From contig JAPPFP010000007.1 of the NCBI GenBank assembly GCA_028877275.1, forward strand, positions 55,338 through 119,337: a DNA stretch of 64,000 nucleotides. The letters are read 5' to 3'. The notes beneath the pieces were generated by a model. The model was not told the DNA's origin. It did not search any database and worked only from the letters and a program-made list of their open reading frames with translations. The first letter of the stretch is position 1, and each line of letters opens with the position of its first letter. This DNA is from Acidobacteriota bacterium. GTDB taxonomy: Bacteria > Acidobacteriota > Thermoanaerobaculia > Multivoradales > Multivoraceae. The position numbers and the translations under genes are program-made. Of this stretch, positions 53,658 to 62,968 are shown one piece after another.

Positions 53658-55775
53658 ATGGCCGGCGGGCGGTGGCAGGAAACCGGTGCCGCCCTCGCGG
53701 TCGTGTCGGCTCTGGCGATGGTCCTGTTCCACGCCGGGACGTTCCACCGGGGGGCCACCGCGTTCTCCCTGGCCGCCGGCGCCGCTCTGCTGCTCGCGTT
53801 CGCGTTTCTGGGCCACGGGTCGTTTCTGGATCCGTTGGCTCTGCGACGAGACGGGTCTCCGTGGTGGCCGGCGCTCCTTGGCGCCCTCTGGTTTTCCGTT
53901 CTGGCGAGCTGGATTCAGTCGCCGGTAGGCCGCGCTGGTGAGGCGATCGTCCTCTTCCTCCTGCCCGCGACCTGGGCTGCGGCGGGAATCGGCAGGTTCC
54001 TCGGCTCGGACGCGGCCGTTCGTCGGGCTCTGGCCGGCTGCGCCGTGGTTGGCGTGTCGGCGGCGACCTGGGCGTTGGCCATGCGGCCGCTCCACGAACA
54101 AGGCCGGGCCGCACTGCCGATCGGTCACCACAACCAGTTGGCGCTGGTGCTCGTGGCGATTCTGCCTCCCGCCGTGCTTGGCGCCTGGCGGGTCGCCGGA
54201 CCGGATCGGCGGAGATGGGGTCAGGGTGCGGCGCTCTTCGTCGGTGCCGTCCTGGTGTGGACCCTGGCCGCCACTGGTTCGATGTCCGGCTTGGCGGCGC
54301 TTCTCGTGCAGGCGGTGGGCGCCGCGGCGTGGATCCTCTGGCGGAGCAAGGGGCGCCGGGTACTCGTCCCGCTTGCCGCGCTGCTGGCTCTGGTAGCCGG
54401 ACTGGCGCTCTCGACAGCCTGGGCCGGCTCCCGGCTCGACATCCCGGGCCCGATCGGTCGTCTGGGCGCGATCCTGCGGCTCGAGGATCCGTCGCTCCTG
54501 GCTCGCCGCACCTACGCGGAGGCCGCGGCTGCGGGCTTTGCGGAGCGCTCGCTTCTCGGCTGGGGTCCGGGATCCACGAGCTGGACGCTGGCGAACCACT
54601 GGCGGCCGGCGCCGGGGGTTCACCCGCCGGGCGAGGTGGTCACGGATGCCCACAGCCTGCTGGCCCAGGTTCCCTACGAACTCGGTGTGGCCGGCTCGGC
54701 TTTGATGCTGTTGCTCGTGGCGCGCTACGGCCGGGTTCGCCTGGGCGAACTGGGCGATCCCCGGGTGCGGGATCCGGTGCTCCTGGCGGCGGCCTTGCTC
54801 GGCCTGATGGGCGCCGGAGTCTGCCTGGCTTTCGGCGTTTTCGCCGTCGTGACGGCGGTTCCCGCGGTGCTGATTCTCAATCTGGGGCTGGCGGCGGCGG
54901 CGTCTTGCCGCACACTGGGTGCGCCGGCGTCCTCGCCGGCTTCTGAAGGAGGCGCCGCCGCGAAGCGGCGACCTCCGGCCCGCTGGCGGCAAGGGCTTCG
55001 GATCGCCTTCTATCTCTGGCTGGTCGCCGCCGCGGCCTGGACCTGGCAGCGGACGTCGGCTGCTCGCGCATACGAAGTCGTGATGGCCACGAAGATGGCC
55101 GATCCAGCCGCGGCGTCTCGGGCGGCCGCCCGCGATCCTTCGTTTCCCCTCTACCACCTCCGCCTCGATCCCTGGACCGCGGCCGCGGCCGCCGACGGTC
55201 TCGCGCCCCTGTGGCTGCTGGCCGGGGTCGATCAGACCGTGGACGTCGACAGGCGACGGCAGGCGCTCGAGCGGGCCTGCGACCTCGACCCACTGTCGGC
55301 GCTGGCCCCGTTCGAACTCATGCGAGTGGAGCGCGAAGCGGGCATGGCGGCCACGGACCCCCGCGTCGCCGTGCGCGCCGCGCGCGCGATTCTGGCCGAG
55401 CCGTTGCTGCTGGCCGCGGCCGCCTTCGAGGGAGACCCGGATCTCCGGGCCGAGCTGCATCGCCAGATCCAGTCGTGGCCGGGACTTCCGCCCGGCTGGC
55501 TGGCGGCCTTCGAGGAGCTGTGGTTCGGCCTCGACTGGTCGAACGGGCACGAGGGTCCACCGCGCGACGTACTGTCGGTGGACGCCGATGGTCGGCCCGC
55601 GGTCTCGTTCAGCCTGTTCGCCTTCCGGCGTCAACCCTGGCCGCTCTCGATCGGCGCCGTGCCTCTCCGGAGTCATCGCCTCGACTTCGTCGCGGCTCGT
55701 GACCTCCCGGCCGTGACCCGATTGCCCGAGACCGCGCCGGAGCCGTTCTGGATCCGTCGCTGCGGAGTGGAGTAG
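53658..55775 (+). CDS. O-antigen ligase/polymerase-like membrane protein
   Basis: This 705-residue polytopic protein of the WaaL/Wzy type has about 11-12 hydrophobic segments in residues 1-440. Family hallmarks are the short motif IGHHNQLALVLVAILPP, the large periplasmic loop with SLLGWGPGSTSWTLANHW, and TDAHSLLAQVPYELGVAGSA. A further TM (~450-470) leads to a helical C-terminal domain of ~230 residues (AAARDPSFPLYHLRLDPWTA) that looks TPR-like. It may ligate or polymerise surface glycans; no other glycan genes are adjacent, so the substrate is open. It follows the DUF362 gene by 10 bases. Confidence 0.75.
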   Translation: MAGGRWQETGAALAVVSALAMVLFHAGTFHRGATAFSLAAGAALLLAFAFLGHGSFLDPLALRRDGSPWWPALLGALWFSVLASWIQSPVGRAGEAIVLFLLPATWAAAGIGRFLGSDAAVRRALAGCAVVGVSAATWALAMRPLHEQGRAALPIGHHNQLALVLVAILPPAVLGAWRVAGPDRRRWGQGAALFVGAVLVWTLAATGSMSGLAALLVQAVGAAAWILWRSKGRRVLVPLAALLALVAGLALSTAWAGSRLDIPGPIGRLGAILRLEDPSLLARRTYAEAAAAGFAERSLLGWGPGSTSWTLANHWRPAPGVHPPGEVVTDAHSLLAQVPYELGVAGSALMLLLVARYGRVRLGELGDPRVRDPVLLAAALLGLMGAGVCLAFGVFAVVTAVPAVLILNLGLAAAASCRTLGAPASSPASEGGAAAKRRPPARWRQGLRIAFYLWLVAAAAWTWQRTSAARAYEVVMATKMADPAAASRAAARDPSFPLYHLRLDPWTAAAAADGLAPLWLLAGVDQTVDVDRRRQALERACDLDPLSALAPFELMRVEREAGMAATDPRVAVRAARAILAEPLLLAAAAFEGDPDLRAELHRQIQSWPGLPPGWLAAFEELWFGLDWSNGHEGPPRDVLSVDADGRPAVSFSLFAFRRQPWPLSIGAVPLRSHRLDFVAARDLPAVTRLPETAPEPFWIRRCGVE

Positions 55776-56444
55776 TCAGGCCACGCCAGTGGCTTCGGCG
55801 CTGGCCGCGACCACGCGGTTGCGGCCGGCGTGCTTGGCCTGGTACATGGCGCTGTCCGCCAGTTGCAGCAGGCGCGTTGCCGCGCCTGCCGGGCTCGGCG
55901 TCTCGTCGCGGTCGCCGCAGGCCTCGGCCCGCGTCGAGGCGGCGCCGATCGAGCAGGTCACGCGGACCAGCGGACGGCGGCGGGGCGGCTCGCCGCCTGG
56001 CAGGAGGGTGGCGGCCAGGGCAGACCGGAGGCGCTCGGCACGCTGCAGGCACCCGTCGAGGTCGGCGCCGGGCAGGACGACGACGAACTCGTCGCCGCCG
56101 TAGCGGGCGGCGAGACCTCGTGCCCGCTTCGCGGCGGCATCGACGAGCTTCGCCACCCGGCTCAGAATGCGGCTGCCCGTCACGTGGCCGTGGCGATCGT
56201 TGACGCGCTTGAAGCGGTCGAGGTCGATGAACAGCAGGCCGATGTAGCCGCCATCGCGTTCCGCATCCTGGATCGCCTCGGCAAGCGCGCCGTGCAGCGC
56301 CTCGCCGTCGAGAAGGCCGGTCAGGCCGTCGCGGTGCGCGTCTTCGGCGCTGCGGACGCCGACGACCTGACGGAGGGCGGCCGCCGCGCGTGAGGCCAGC
56401 TCCTTCGCTGGGGTCTTCCTGTTGTCGGCGCCGTCCCTGGTCAC
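55776..56444 (-). CDS. GGDEF-domain diguanylate cyclase
   Basis: This 222-residue protein, GTG start, consists mostly of one GGDEF domain with an intact active site (LAARYGGDEFVVVLPG) and substrate helix (LLFIDLDRFKRVNDRHGHVT). The feedback I-site reads RARG instead of RxxD, so c-di-GMP product inhibition is probably lost. The N-terminal ~35 residues are charged with no sensor domain, and no TM is present. The gene converges with the O-antigen-ligase-like gene, whose stop directly abuts its own. Confidence 0.92.
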   Translation of the reverse strand: MTRDGADNRKTPAKELASRAAAALRQVVGVRSAEDAHRDGLTGLLDGEALHGALAEAIQDAERDGGYIGLLFIDLDRFKRVNDRHGHVTGSRILSRVAKLVDAAAKRARGLAARYGGDEFVVVLPGADLDGCLQRAERLRSALAATLLPGGEPPRRRPLVRVTCSIGAASTRAEACGDRDETPSPAGAATRLLQLADSAMYQAKHAGRNRVVAASAEATGVA

Positions 56445-56500
56445 GGCAGGGATCTTACGGCGAGCGCGCCGCCGTGCGGATTCCGGAACTCCTCAATCCC

Positions 56501-57295
56501 TCACCAGGTCTCCACCCAGGGCCTGAGAACTACCTCGAAGGCCCAGGTGGACCGGTGCTGCCGGTGAAGCTGCAGGTAGAGATCGGCGATCCGGTCCGGG
56601 TCCGCCATGTTGTCGTCCACGGCGGTGCCGGCCATGCGGTGCCAGCGGCTGCCGTCATCCTGCGTCCAGCCGATCGCCGCGTCGATCGGCACGTGGGCGA
56701 CGTGGATGCCTTTTGGTCCGAGTTCCCTCGCCATGCTCTGCGCCAGACCGGCCTTGGCGTGGCATGCCATGGCGAAGGCGCCGCTCCTGGCGAAACCCTT
56801 GAGCGCCCCGCTGGCATTGGTGAAGATGATGGTGCCCCGGTGCCCGTCGCCTTCCGGCTCAGGGCCTGCCAGCATCCGCCGCGTCGCCTCCCGGCCGACC
56901 AGGAACGCGCTGTAGGCGGAGTTGTGGAGCACCTGGCGCACGAGCTCGCGATCCGCTTGGTGGATGCCCTTGCGGAAGATGTCGGCCATGCGGCCGTCGA
57001 TGTTGTGAACGACGAAGATCGGGTCGCCAAGATCGCGCCCAACCGCCTCGAACAGGCTCGCCACCGCGTCCGGGTCGCTCGCGTCGCAGCCGTAGCGCCG
57101 CACGTCGTGATCCTCCTCCAGCTTGAGCAGCGCGGGCTTGTCCGGCGTCCGGGCGGCGACCGCGACCCGCATATCCTCGCCGGCGAAGAGCCGGGCGCAA
57201 CTCGCGCTGATGCCCGGACCGCCGCCGACGATCAGGGCAACCTCGGCCGTCGCTTCGCGGCGCGCCTTTCCGCGGCGCCGGCTCCTAGCCGGCAT
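56501..57295 (-). CDS. Atypical short-chain dehydrogenase/reductase-like protein
   Basis: This is a 264-residue Rossmann-fold SDR-like protein. It has a glycine motif ALIVGGGPGISASCARLF, VAARTPDKP, and VHNIDGRMAD in place of NNAG. The catalytic region is IIFTNASGALKGFARSG followed by AMACHAKAGLAQSMARELGP. The active-site Tyr four residues before Lys is replaced (ACHAK), so normal SDR chemistry is doubtful. Relatives with the same ARELGPKGIHVAHVPIDAAI tail exist. Its start overlaps the molybdopterin oxidoreductase stop by 11 bases, suggesting a joint role. Confidence 0.83.
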   Translation of the reverse strand: MPARSRRRGKARREATAEVALIVGGGPGISASCARLFAGEDMRVAVAARTPDKPALLKLEEDHDVRRYGCDASDPDAVASLFEAVGRDLGDPIFVVHNIDGRMADIFRKGIHQADRELVRQVLHNSAYSAFLVGREATRRMLAGPEPEGDGHRGTIIFTNASGALKGFARSGAFAMACHAKAGLAQSMARELGPKGIHVAHVPIDAAIGWTQDDGSRWHRMAGTAVDDNMADPDRIADLYLQLHRQHRSTWAFEVVLRPWVETW

Positions 57296-59606
57296 CGGCG
57301 ATTCGCTCCAGGCGCGCCGGAACGCTCTTGTGCCACGGCGTGCCGGCGATCGGGTCGCGGTCCGTGACGCTCGTCAGTTCGTTGGGCGCGACGCCGTCAC
57401 TCTCGCGCTCGCCGGCCTCGTCCGGATAGTCCAGTCCGAGGCCGTTGGGAAGAGAGATGTGCCCCGCCTGCATCCGGTCGCTGACCATGGCAGCGACTTC
57501 GGCGGCTCCGCGCGGAGTCACCAGCCGGACCCGGTCCCCGTCGGCGATCTCGAGCGCCGCGGCGTCGTCGGCGGACAGGGCCAGCGCCTCCTCCATCGCC
57601 TTCCGGCGCCAGGCCGGGTCGCGGTAGATCGTGTTCGCGGTGTAGGAACGCCGTTCGCCCGCGGAGAGCACGAGCGGGAAAGCAGCGCTGGTGATGCCGG
57701 GACCGGCCTCGACGACGAGCTCCTCGATCGCGCCGAACAGCTCCGGGATCGCGAGCTGGAGGCGCCTGTTCGCCGTCCCTACGCGCTGCCAGGAGACCTC
57801 GGGCGAGTCGCTGGAGAAGACGAGGCCGGCAGGGCTCTCGACGATCGCGTCGAAGAGTGCCTCGCCGAGCGCCGGCCCCTCGCCTTCGATGCCGGCGCGC
57901 CGGATCGAGCCGCCGAAACGGTGCGCGCAGATGTGGGCCGCGCTCCACAGCGCCGCGGCGGACTCGAGGCCGTCGGGCAGCGTCTCGCCCAGGGTGCGGT
58001 AGAGGAGCGCGGGCGCGACGCCGGCGAGGCGCGGGTCGTTGCGGGTCGCGGCCTGGAAGGCGATCCCGAACGCGGCCCGGCCGCCGTCAAGCAGGGTCGC
58101 CCGCAGCTCGTCGACCTGGTTCTGCGAGTAGCCGCCCAGGGCTTCCGTGAGCCGGCAGTGGATCTCGGGCTCCGGCAGCGCCCCCGCCTTGTCGGTAGCC
58201 GGAGGATCGAGCAGCGGCCGGCGCAGGAAGAAGGCGTTGTCCGGAAACTCGAAGTTGAAGAACACCGCCTCAGCCTTCTCGTACTGCGTGGTCGCCGGCA
58301 GGACGTAGTCGGCCAGGCGGGCGGTCTCGGTCATCGCGATGTCGATGACGACGACGCACTCGAGCGCCCGCAACGCCTCGCGCATGGCGCGGCTGTCCGC
58401 CAGCGAGTGAGCCGGGTTCGCGCTTTCGACGATCATCGCGCGGAAGCGCTTCGGGTGGTCGGTGACGATCTCCTCGGCGATCGCGTTGCACGGCACGAGG
58501 CCGGCGATGACCGGAGCGCCGGTCACCGGCGTCTTTCGGGGTCCGGCGGACCGGGAGGCGGTGATCGGCACCAGGGAGGTGGAGACGTTCTGGGCGCCGG
58601 TCTTGGCGAAGTTGCCGGTCAGCATCCAGATCAGCCGCTGCAGGTAGCTGACCAGGGTCGAGTGGCGGTTCATCTGCACGCCGAGGTCCTCGAACACGGC
58701 GACGCTTGAGGCGGTGGCGATGCGGCGCGTGGCGAGCCGGACCTGCTCCTCGGGCACGCCGCACGCGGAACAGGCGGCGGCGACGTCGGTCCGCTCCAGC
58801 CAGGGGCGCACCTCCTCGAAGCCGTCCGTGTGCCGGGCGATGAAGTCCGCGTCCGTCAGGTCCTCCTCCAGCAGGACGCCCAGCATCGCCGCGAGCAGCC
58901 AGGCGTCGGTGCCAGGCTTCACCTGAAGGAAGATGTCGGCCAGGTCCGCCGTCTCGGAGCGCCGGACGTCGATGACGATGAGGCACCGTTCCGGGTCCTT
59001 TGCGAGTTCGCGCAGCGTGACCCGGGCGCGCGGGATGCCGTGCGACTGCCACGGGTTCTTGCCCAGGAAGATTCCCACCTCGCAGCGGTGGAAGTCGCCG
59101 CGCGTGTGCGCGCCGACCATCTTTCCGGCGACCCACATCTCGCCTGTCTTCTCCTGCGCGAGCGCGTTGGACCGGTACACGGAACCCAGCGTGCGCAGGG
59201 TGGAGCGGGCATAGAAGCCGGGCAGGTGATTCCCCTGGCCGCCGCCACCGTAGTAGAAGATCGACTCGCCGCCGAACTGGTCGCGCACCTCCGCGAGGCG
59301 TGCCGTCACCTCGCGAATCGCCGTGTCCCAGTCGATTTCCTCGAAACTGCCGTCGGGGCGTCGCCGCAGCGGCGACAGCACGCGGTCACGGCTGTTCTGA
59401 TAGTGGTTCAGGCGCCCGGCCTTCTGGCAGACGTAGCCCTTCGAGACCGGGTTCGCCCGATCCCCGCGCAAGCGCGCGAACTGCCGTCCGTCGTCGCCGC
59501 CCAACTGGACCTCGATGCCGCAGTTGTTCTCGCACAGGATGCACGCGGTCGGCTCCCACGGGGGTGTCTGTTCCGGCTGGGTTTGTCGTTGGCTTCCTGG
59601 CTCCAT
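57285..59606 (-). CDS. Molybdopterin-dependent oxidoreductase (formate dehydrogenase/DMSO reductase family)
   Basis: This 773-residue protein has an N-terminal [4Fe-4S] site (CILCENNCGIEV ... GYVCQKAGRL), the molybdopterin domain (IFYYGGGGQGNHLPGFYARS, IFLGKNPWQSHGIPRARVTL, GTDAWLLAAMLG) and the C-terminal dinucleotide-binding barrel (LVLSAGERRSYTANTIYRDP, LPNGLGLDYPDE). No Cys or Sec is evident at the usual formate-dehydrogenase metal position, and there is no Tat leader, so it is cytoplasmic with unknown substrate. ATG 59606 has GAGGAG five bases upstream. It forms an overlapping pair with the SDR-like gene. Confidence 0.9.
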   Translation of the reverse strand: MEPGSQRQTQPEQTPPWEPTACILCENNCGIEVQLGGDDGRQFARLRGDRANPVSKGYVCQKAGRLNHYQNSRDRVLSPLRRRPDGSFEEIDWDTAIREVTARLAEVRDQFGGESIFYYGGGGQGNHLPGFYARSTLRTLGSVYRSNALAQEKTGEMWVAGKMVGAHTRGDFHRCEVGIFLGKNPWQSHGIPRARVTLRELAKDPERCLIVIDVRRSETADLADIFLQVKPGTDAWLLAAMLGVLLEEDLTDADFIARHTDGFEEVRPWLERTDVAAACSACGVPEEQVRLATRRIATASSVAVFEDLGVQMNRHSTLVSYLQRLIWMLTGNFAKTGAQNVSTSLVPITASRSAGPRKTPVTGAPVIAGLVPCNAIAEEIVTDHPKRFRAMIVESANPAHSLADSRAMREALRALECVVVIDIAMTETARLADYVLPATTQYEKAEAVFFNFEFPDNAFFLRRPLLDPPATDKAGALPEPEIHCRLTEALGGYSQNQVDELRATLLDGGRAAFGIAFQAATRNDPRLAGVAPALLYRTLGETLPDGLESAAALWSAAHICAHRFGGSIRRAGIEGEGPALGEALFDAIVESPAGLVFSSDSPEVSWQRVGTANRRLQLAIPELFGAIEELVVEAGPGITSAAFPLVLSAGERRSYTANTIYRDPAWRRKAMEEALALSADDAAALEIADGDRVRLVTPRGAAEVAAMVSDRMQAGHISLPNGLGLDYPDEAGERESDGVAPNELTSVTDRDPIAGTPWHKSVPARLERIADAG

Positions 59607-59698
59607 GGCGGCTCCTCAACGGCGGGCGGAATTGCGTCGCGAACGCACCGGAGCTTATGCGGACCGTCCGGGTTGTCGGGCTGCTACCGTGCAGGCCG

Positions 59699-60505
59699 GT
59701 GACTGCACCGGGCAAGACCGATCCACCGCTCCGTCGATCGCTCGGCCAGCACCACCTCCGCCGTGCCGAGTCGGCGACTCCCGCGCTCGACTTCCTGGAT
59801 GTGTCCGGCCGGACGGTGATCGAGGTCGGCCCCGGCGGCGGCGTGCTGACGCGACTTCTCCTGAAGCGAGGCGCGAGCCGCGTCATTGCCTGCGAACTCG
59901 ATCCTTCGTGGGCCTTCGCGTTGCGCCGCCGACTCACCGACCGTCGGGTCCGGCTCGCGATCGGCGATGCCTGCGACCTGGGCTACGAGCGCGCGCCCGT
60001 CGCGGTCCGGATCGCCGGCAATCTGCCCTACAACGTAGCGACGCGGATCGTCTCCCGGGTGCTCGAGCGCGGCCCGGTTGGCCTGCGGTCGGCCTTTCTG
60101 GTTCAGCGCGAGGTCGCGGATCGCTTGACGGCGGCGCCGGGCGACGGGGCCTACGGCGCGTTGACGGTGCTGACCCAGGCACGCGCTGCCGCGAGCCGTC
60201 TGGCCGTCGTCATGCCGGGGAGCTTCGTGCCGCCGCCGGCCGTGACCAGCGCTTTCGTGGGCCTGGAACGGATCGAGCCGCCGATCGCGGAGGAGGAGTG
60301 GGCTGACTTCAAGGCGCTGGTTCGCACCGCGTTCAGGCACCGGCGCAAGACCCTGTTGAACAACCTGGTCGCGGTTATGGATCGGCCCGCGGCGGCCGAG
60401 GTGATCTCGCTCCTGGGACTGCCTCCGAAGATTCGGGCGGAGGCCCTCGCCCTGGGGCAGTTCGTCGAGCTGTTCCGGTCGGTGGAGTTGCTCACACGAA
60501 TATAG
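59699..60505 (+). CDS. ksgA: 16S rRNA A1518/A1519 dimethyltransferase
   Basis: This enzyme of about 268 residues dimethylates two adjacent adenines in helix 45 of 16S rRNA. GTG 59699 gives VTAPGKTDPPLRRSLGQHHL; ATG 59657 is an alternative. Motifs are the SAM loop VIEVGPGGGVLTRLLLKRGA, ACELDPSW, and the catalytic IAGNLPYNVATRIV, plus RTAFRHRRKTLLNNL. The usual GQNFL reads GQHHL. It is divergent from the molybdopterin gene and followed by ftsK. Confidence 0.93.
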   Translation: MTAPGKTDPPLRRSLGQHHLRRAESATPALDFLDVSGRTVIEVGPGGGVLTRLLLKRGASRVIACELDPSWAFALRRRLTDRRVRLAIGDACDLGYERAPVAVRIAGNLPYNVATRIVSRVLERGPVGLRSAFLVQREVADRLTAAPGDGAYGALTVLTQARAAASRLAVVMPGSFVPPPAVTSAFVGLERIEPPIAEEEWADFKALVRTAFRHRRKTLLNNLVAVMDRPAAAEVISLLGLPPKIRAEALALGQFVELFRSVELLTRI

Positions 60506-60525
60506 CCATATCCCGTTTTGTAGGC

Positions 60526-60531
60526 TAGAAT
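60526..60531 (+). promoter_or_regulatory. Candidate -10 element for ftsK
   Basis: TAGAAT lies in an AT-rich patch between ksgA and ftsK, inside a GGCTA/TAGCC inverted repeat (60523-60539). The same box, CTAGAATC, occurs upstream of gcvT at 31507-31514. No clear -35 is present. Confidence 0.3.
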
Positions 60532-60577
60532 CGTTAGCCCGTGCATGTTCCCGTCAACGCTTCGTGGGAGGGCGTCG

Positions 60578-62956
60578 ATGATTCGCTCGGATGATGGCCC
60601 CGGACGGTTCGCGCTAGGCCGCGGCCTGCCGACGGGCAAGGCCAGCGAGCTGGTCGGTCTGCTGCTGCTCATGCTCGGTGCGCTCCTGCTGCTCAGTCTG
60701 TTGAGCTACCAGCCGAGCGACCCCAGCTTCATGCGCAGTGCCGAGGACTCGACGGAGACGGCCAACCTGATCGGGCCGGTGGGCGCTCACGTCGCCGCCG
60801 CCGGATACGGTTTCCTCGGATTCGCCGTGCTCGCGGTGGCGCTCGCGGTTCTCGGTCTGGGCTACCGGTTGGTCCGCGCCCGCGCCGACGCTCCCTCTGC
60901 CCTGCAGGGTGCCGGCATCGTCGTCGCTCTCGTAGCCGCGCCGACGCTGGTCGCTCTGACCGCCGGCGAAGTCGCGTTCCGGGGCGAGTCCCTGACTGCG
61001 GGGGGTTTCCTGGGGTCGACGATCGCCGGCGCGGTGGAAGGCCAGTTGGGCGCGCTCGGCGCTGGAGTGATCGCCGTCTCGGGCCTCGTGTTCGGGATCG
61101 CGTTGATGCTGCGGAACAGCCTGGACGAGTCGATCGCCGCCGGTCTTGGCCGGTTCAAGACGTTCCTTGCCCTGCTCAGGCCCAGACGGCGGAAGAGAGC
61201 GAAGGCCAAAGCGCCGGAACAGGGGTCCGGTCGTGCCAGAGCGAAGGTCGCGCGGGAGCCTGCGGCCGAGAGTCCGCTCGTGGATCTGCCGCTTCACCGG
61301 ACCGCGGCGAAGACCGCAGTCCGCGGTTCGGAAGAGACCAGCGCCGCGCGGCCGGCCGCGATCGGAGCGAGCCCGATCCCCGCCGGGCCGACCGTGCCAG
61401 CGAGGACGGCGGCGTCGGAGAAGACCGGACCGCAGGTGGAGGCCGGTCCGCAGGGGGAGAAGGGGGAGTTGCCGCCGCTCGACCTGCTCTACACCGAGGA
61501 GGTCAACAGCGAGGTCGACGAGGGCGGATTGAGGGAACTCGGTGAACTCATCTGCGCCCGCTGCGCCGAGTTCGGCGTCGAGGGCACGATCGAAGGCATC
61601 AGCCCCGGGCCGGTCATCACCGTGTTCGAGTTCCAGCCGGCGCCCGGCGTGAAGGTCGCCCAGATCGTCAACCTTCAGGACGATCTGGCGCTCTCCCTGA
61701 AGGCTGAGGCGATCCGGATCGAACGCATGCCCGGCCGATCGACGCTGGGCATCGAGGTCCCGAACAAGCACAGGACGATCATCCCCCTGGGCAGCCTTCT
61801 GGCCGACTCCGGGTTCCGGGACGGCAAGTCTCCGCTCACCATGGCGCTGGGGCGCACCCTCCGTGGCGAGCCGTACTTCGCCGACCTGGCCAAGATGCCG
61901 CACCTGCTGGTAGCGGGGGCCACCGGCGCCGGCAAGAGCGTGGGCCTCCAGGGCATGCTGACTTCCATCCTGTACCGCGCGCGGAGCGACGAAGTCCAGT
62001 TCATCCTGATCGATCCGAAGCGGATCGAACTCGGGGTCTACGCGGACATTCCGCACCTGAAGACCGCCGTGGTGGTGGAACCGAAGCAGGCCTCGAACGC
62101 GCTGCGCTGGGCGGTGGCCGAGATGGAGCGTCGCTACCGTTTGCTGGCGGAGGTTCACGTCCGTTCGATCGACTTCTACAACCGGGCAATCGCCGATCCG
62201 GAGGTGGCGAACCGTCTTCGCCTTCGGGACGAGGAGGCGGACGAACCCGCCGAGCCCCGGAATCTCGAACCGCTCCCTTACTACGTGATCGTGATCGACG
62301 AACTGGCTGACCTGATGATGGTCGCCTCGTCCGAGGTCGAGACATCGATCGCCCGTCTGGCGCAGATGGCGCGCGCGGTCGGCATCCATCTGATTGTCGC
62401 GACCCAGCGCCCCTCGGTCGACGTCCTGACGGGCACGATCAAGGCGAACTTCCCGTGCCGGATCTCCTACGCCGCGGCGACCCGGCACGATTCGCGGACC
62501 ATCCTCGACCAGGTCGGTGCCGAGAAGCTGCTCGGAAAGGGCGACATGCTGTTCATGCCGCCCGGTAGCGGCCGCATGCTTCGCCTTCACGGGGCATTCG
62601 TGACGGAGCAGGAGACGGCGGCTCTGGTCCGCTGGCTCAAGCGGCAGGGACAGCCCAACCTCGATCCGGCAGTGCTCGACCCGCCGCCCGAGGATCGTTC
62701 GGCGGCTGCCGGGGAGAACGGCGGTGGCGACGTGCTCTACGACGAGGCGGCCCGGCTGGTGGTCGCGGAACGGATGGGATCGGCGAGCTTCCTCCAGCGT
62801 CGGATGAGAGTGGGTTTCTCTCGTGCTTCGCGGCTTGTGGATCTGATGGAGCAGGATGGGATTCTGGGCCCCGCTCAGGGCAGCAAACCGCGGGAAGTCC
62901 TGGTGCCGCCGGACTACTTCGAAGAGATCGACCAGTCTCAGATCGCCTTCCAGTAG
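60578..62956 (+). CDS. ftsK: FtsK/SpoIIIE DNA translocase
   Basis: This 792-residue septal DNA pump moves chromosome ends apart at division. ATG 60578 is chosen over 60545 because GGGAGGG lies five bases upstream. The N-terminus has about four TM segments (residues ~20-170), then a basic/Ala-rich linker (~190-300). The motor follows: Walker A LLVAGATGAGKSVGLQGML, ILIDPKRIELGVY, Walker B VIVIDELADLMM and ATQRPSVDVLTGTIKANFPC. The C-terminal gamma winged helix (SASFLQRRMRVGFSRASRLV) reads KOPS sites. All expected parts are present. Confidence 0.95.
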   Translation: MIRSDDGPGRFALGRGLPTGKASELVGLLLLMLGALLLLSLLSYQPSDPSFMRSAEDSTETANLIGPVGAHVAAAGYGFLGFAVLAVALAVLGLGYRLVRARADAPSALQGAGIVVALVAAPTLVALTAGEVAFRGESLTAGGFLGSTIAGAVEGQLGALGAGVIAVSGLVFGIALMLRNSLDESIAAGLGRFKTFLALLRPRRRKRAKAKAPEQGSGRARAKVAREPAAESPLVDLPLHRTAAKTAVRGSEETSAARPAAIGASPIPAGPTVPARTAASEKTGPQVEAGPQGEKGELPPLDLLYTEEVNSEVDEGGLRELGELICARCAEFGVEGTIEGISPGPVITVFEFQPAPGVKVAQIVNLQDDLALSLKAEAIRIERMPGRSTLGIEVPNKHRTIIPLGSLLADSGFRDGKSPLTMALGRTLRGEPYFADLAKMPHLLVAGATGAGKSVGLQGMLTSILYRARSDEVQFILIDPKRIELGVYADIPHLKTAVVVEPKQASNALRWAVAEMERRYRLLAEVHVRSIDFYNRAIADPEVANRLRLRDEEADEPAEPRNLEPLPYYVIVIDELADLMMVASSEVETSIARLAQMARAVGIHLIVATQRPSVDVLTGTIKANFPCRISYAAATRHDSRTILDQVGAEKLLGKGDMLFMPPGSGRMLRLHGAFVTEQETAALVRWLKRQGQPNLDPAVLDPPPEDRSAAAGENGGGDVLYDEAARLVVAERMGSASFLQRRMRVGFSRASRLVDLMEQDGILGPAQGSKPREVLVPPDYFEEIDQSQIAFQ

Positions 62957-62968
62957 TTTCGGCGGACG

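Noticed and set aside
53064..55676. Minus-strand frame opposite the O-antigen-ligase-like gene
   Set aside because: Extremely Arg/Gly/Glu/Gln-rich with no structure, opposite a protein with clean TM segments.
57285..59606. Molybdopterin oxidoreductase as a selenoprotein linked to selB
   Set aside because: The frame is uninterrupted, with no in-frame TGA and no Sec-type U position, so there is no evidence of selenocysteine.
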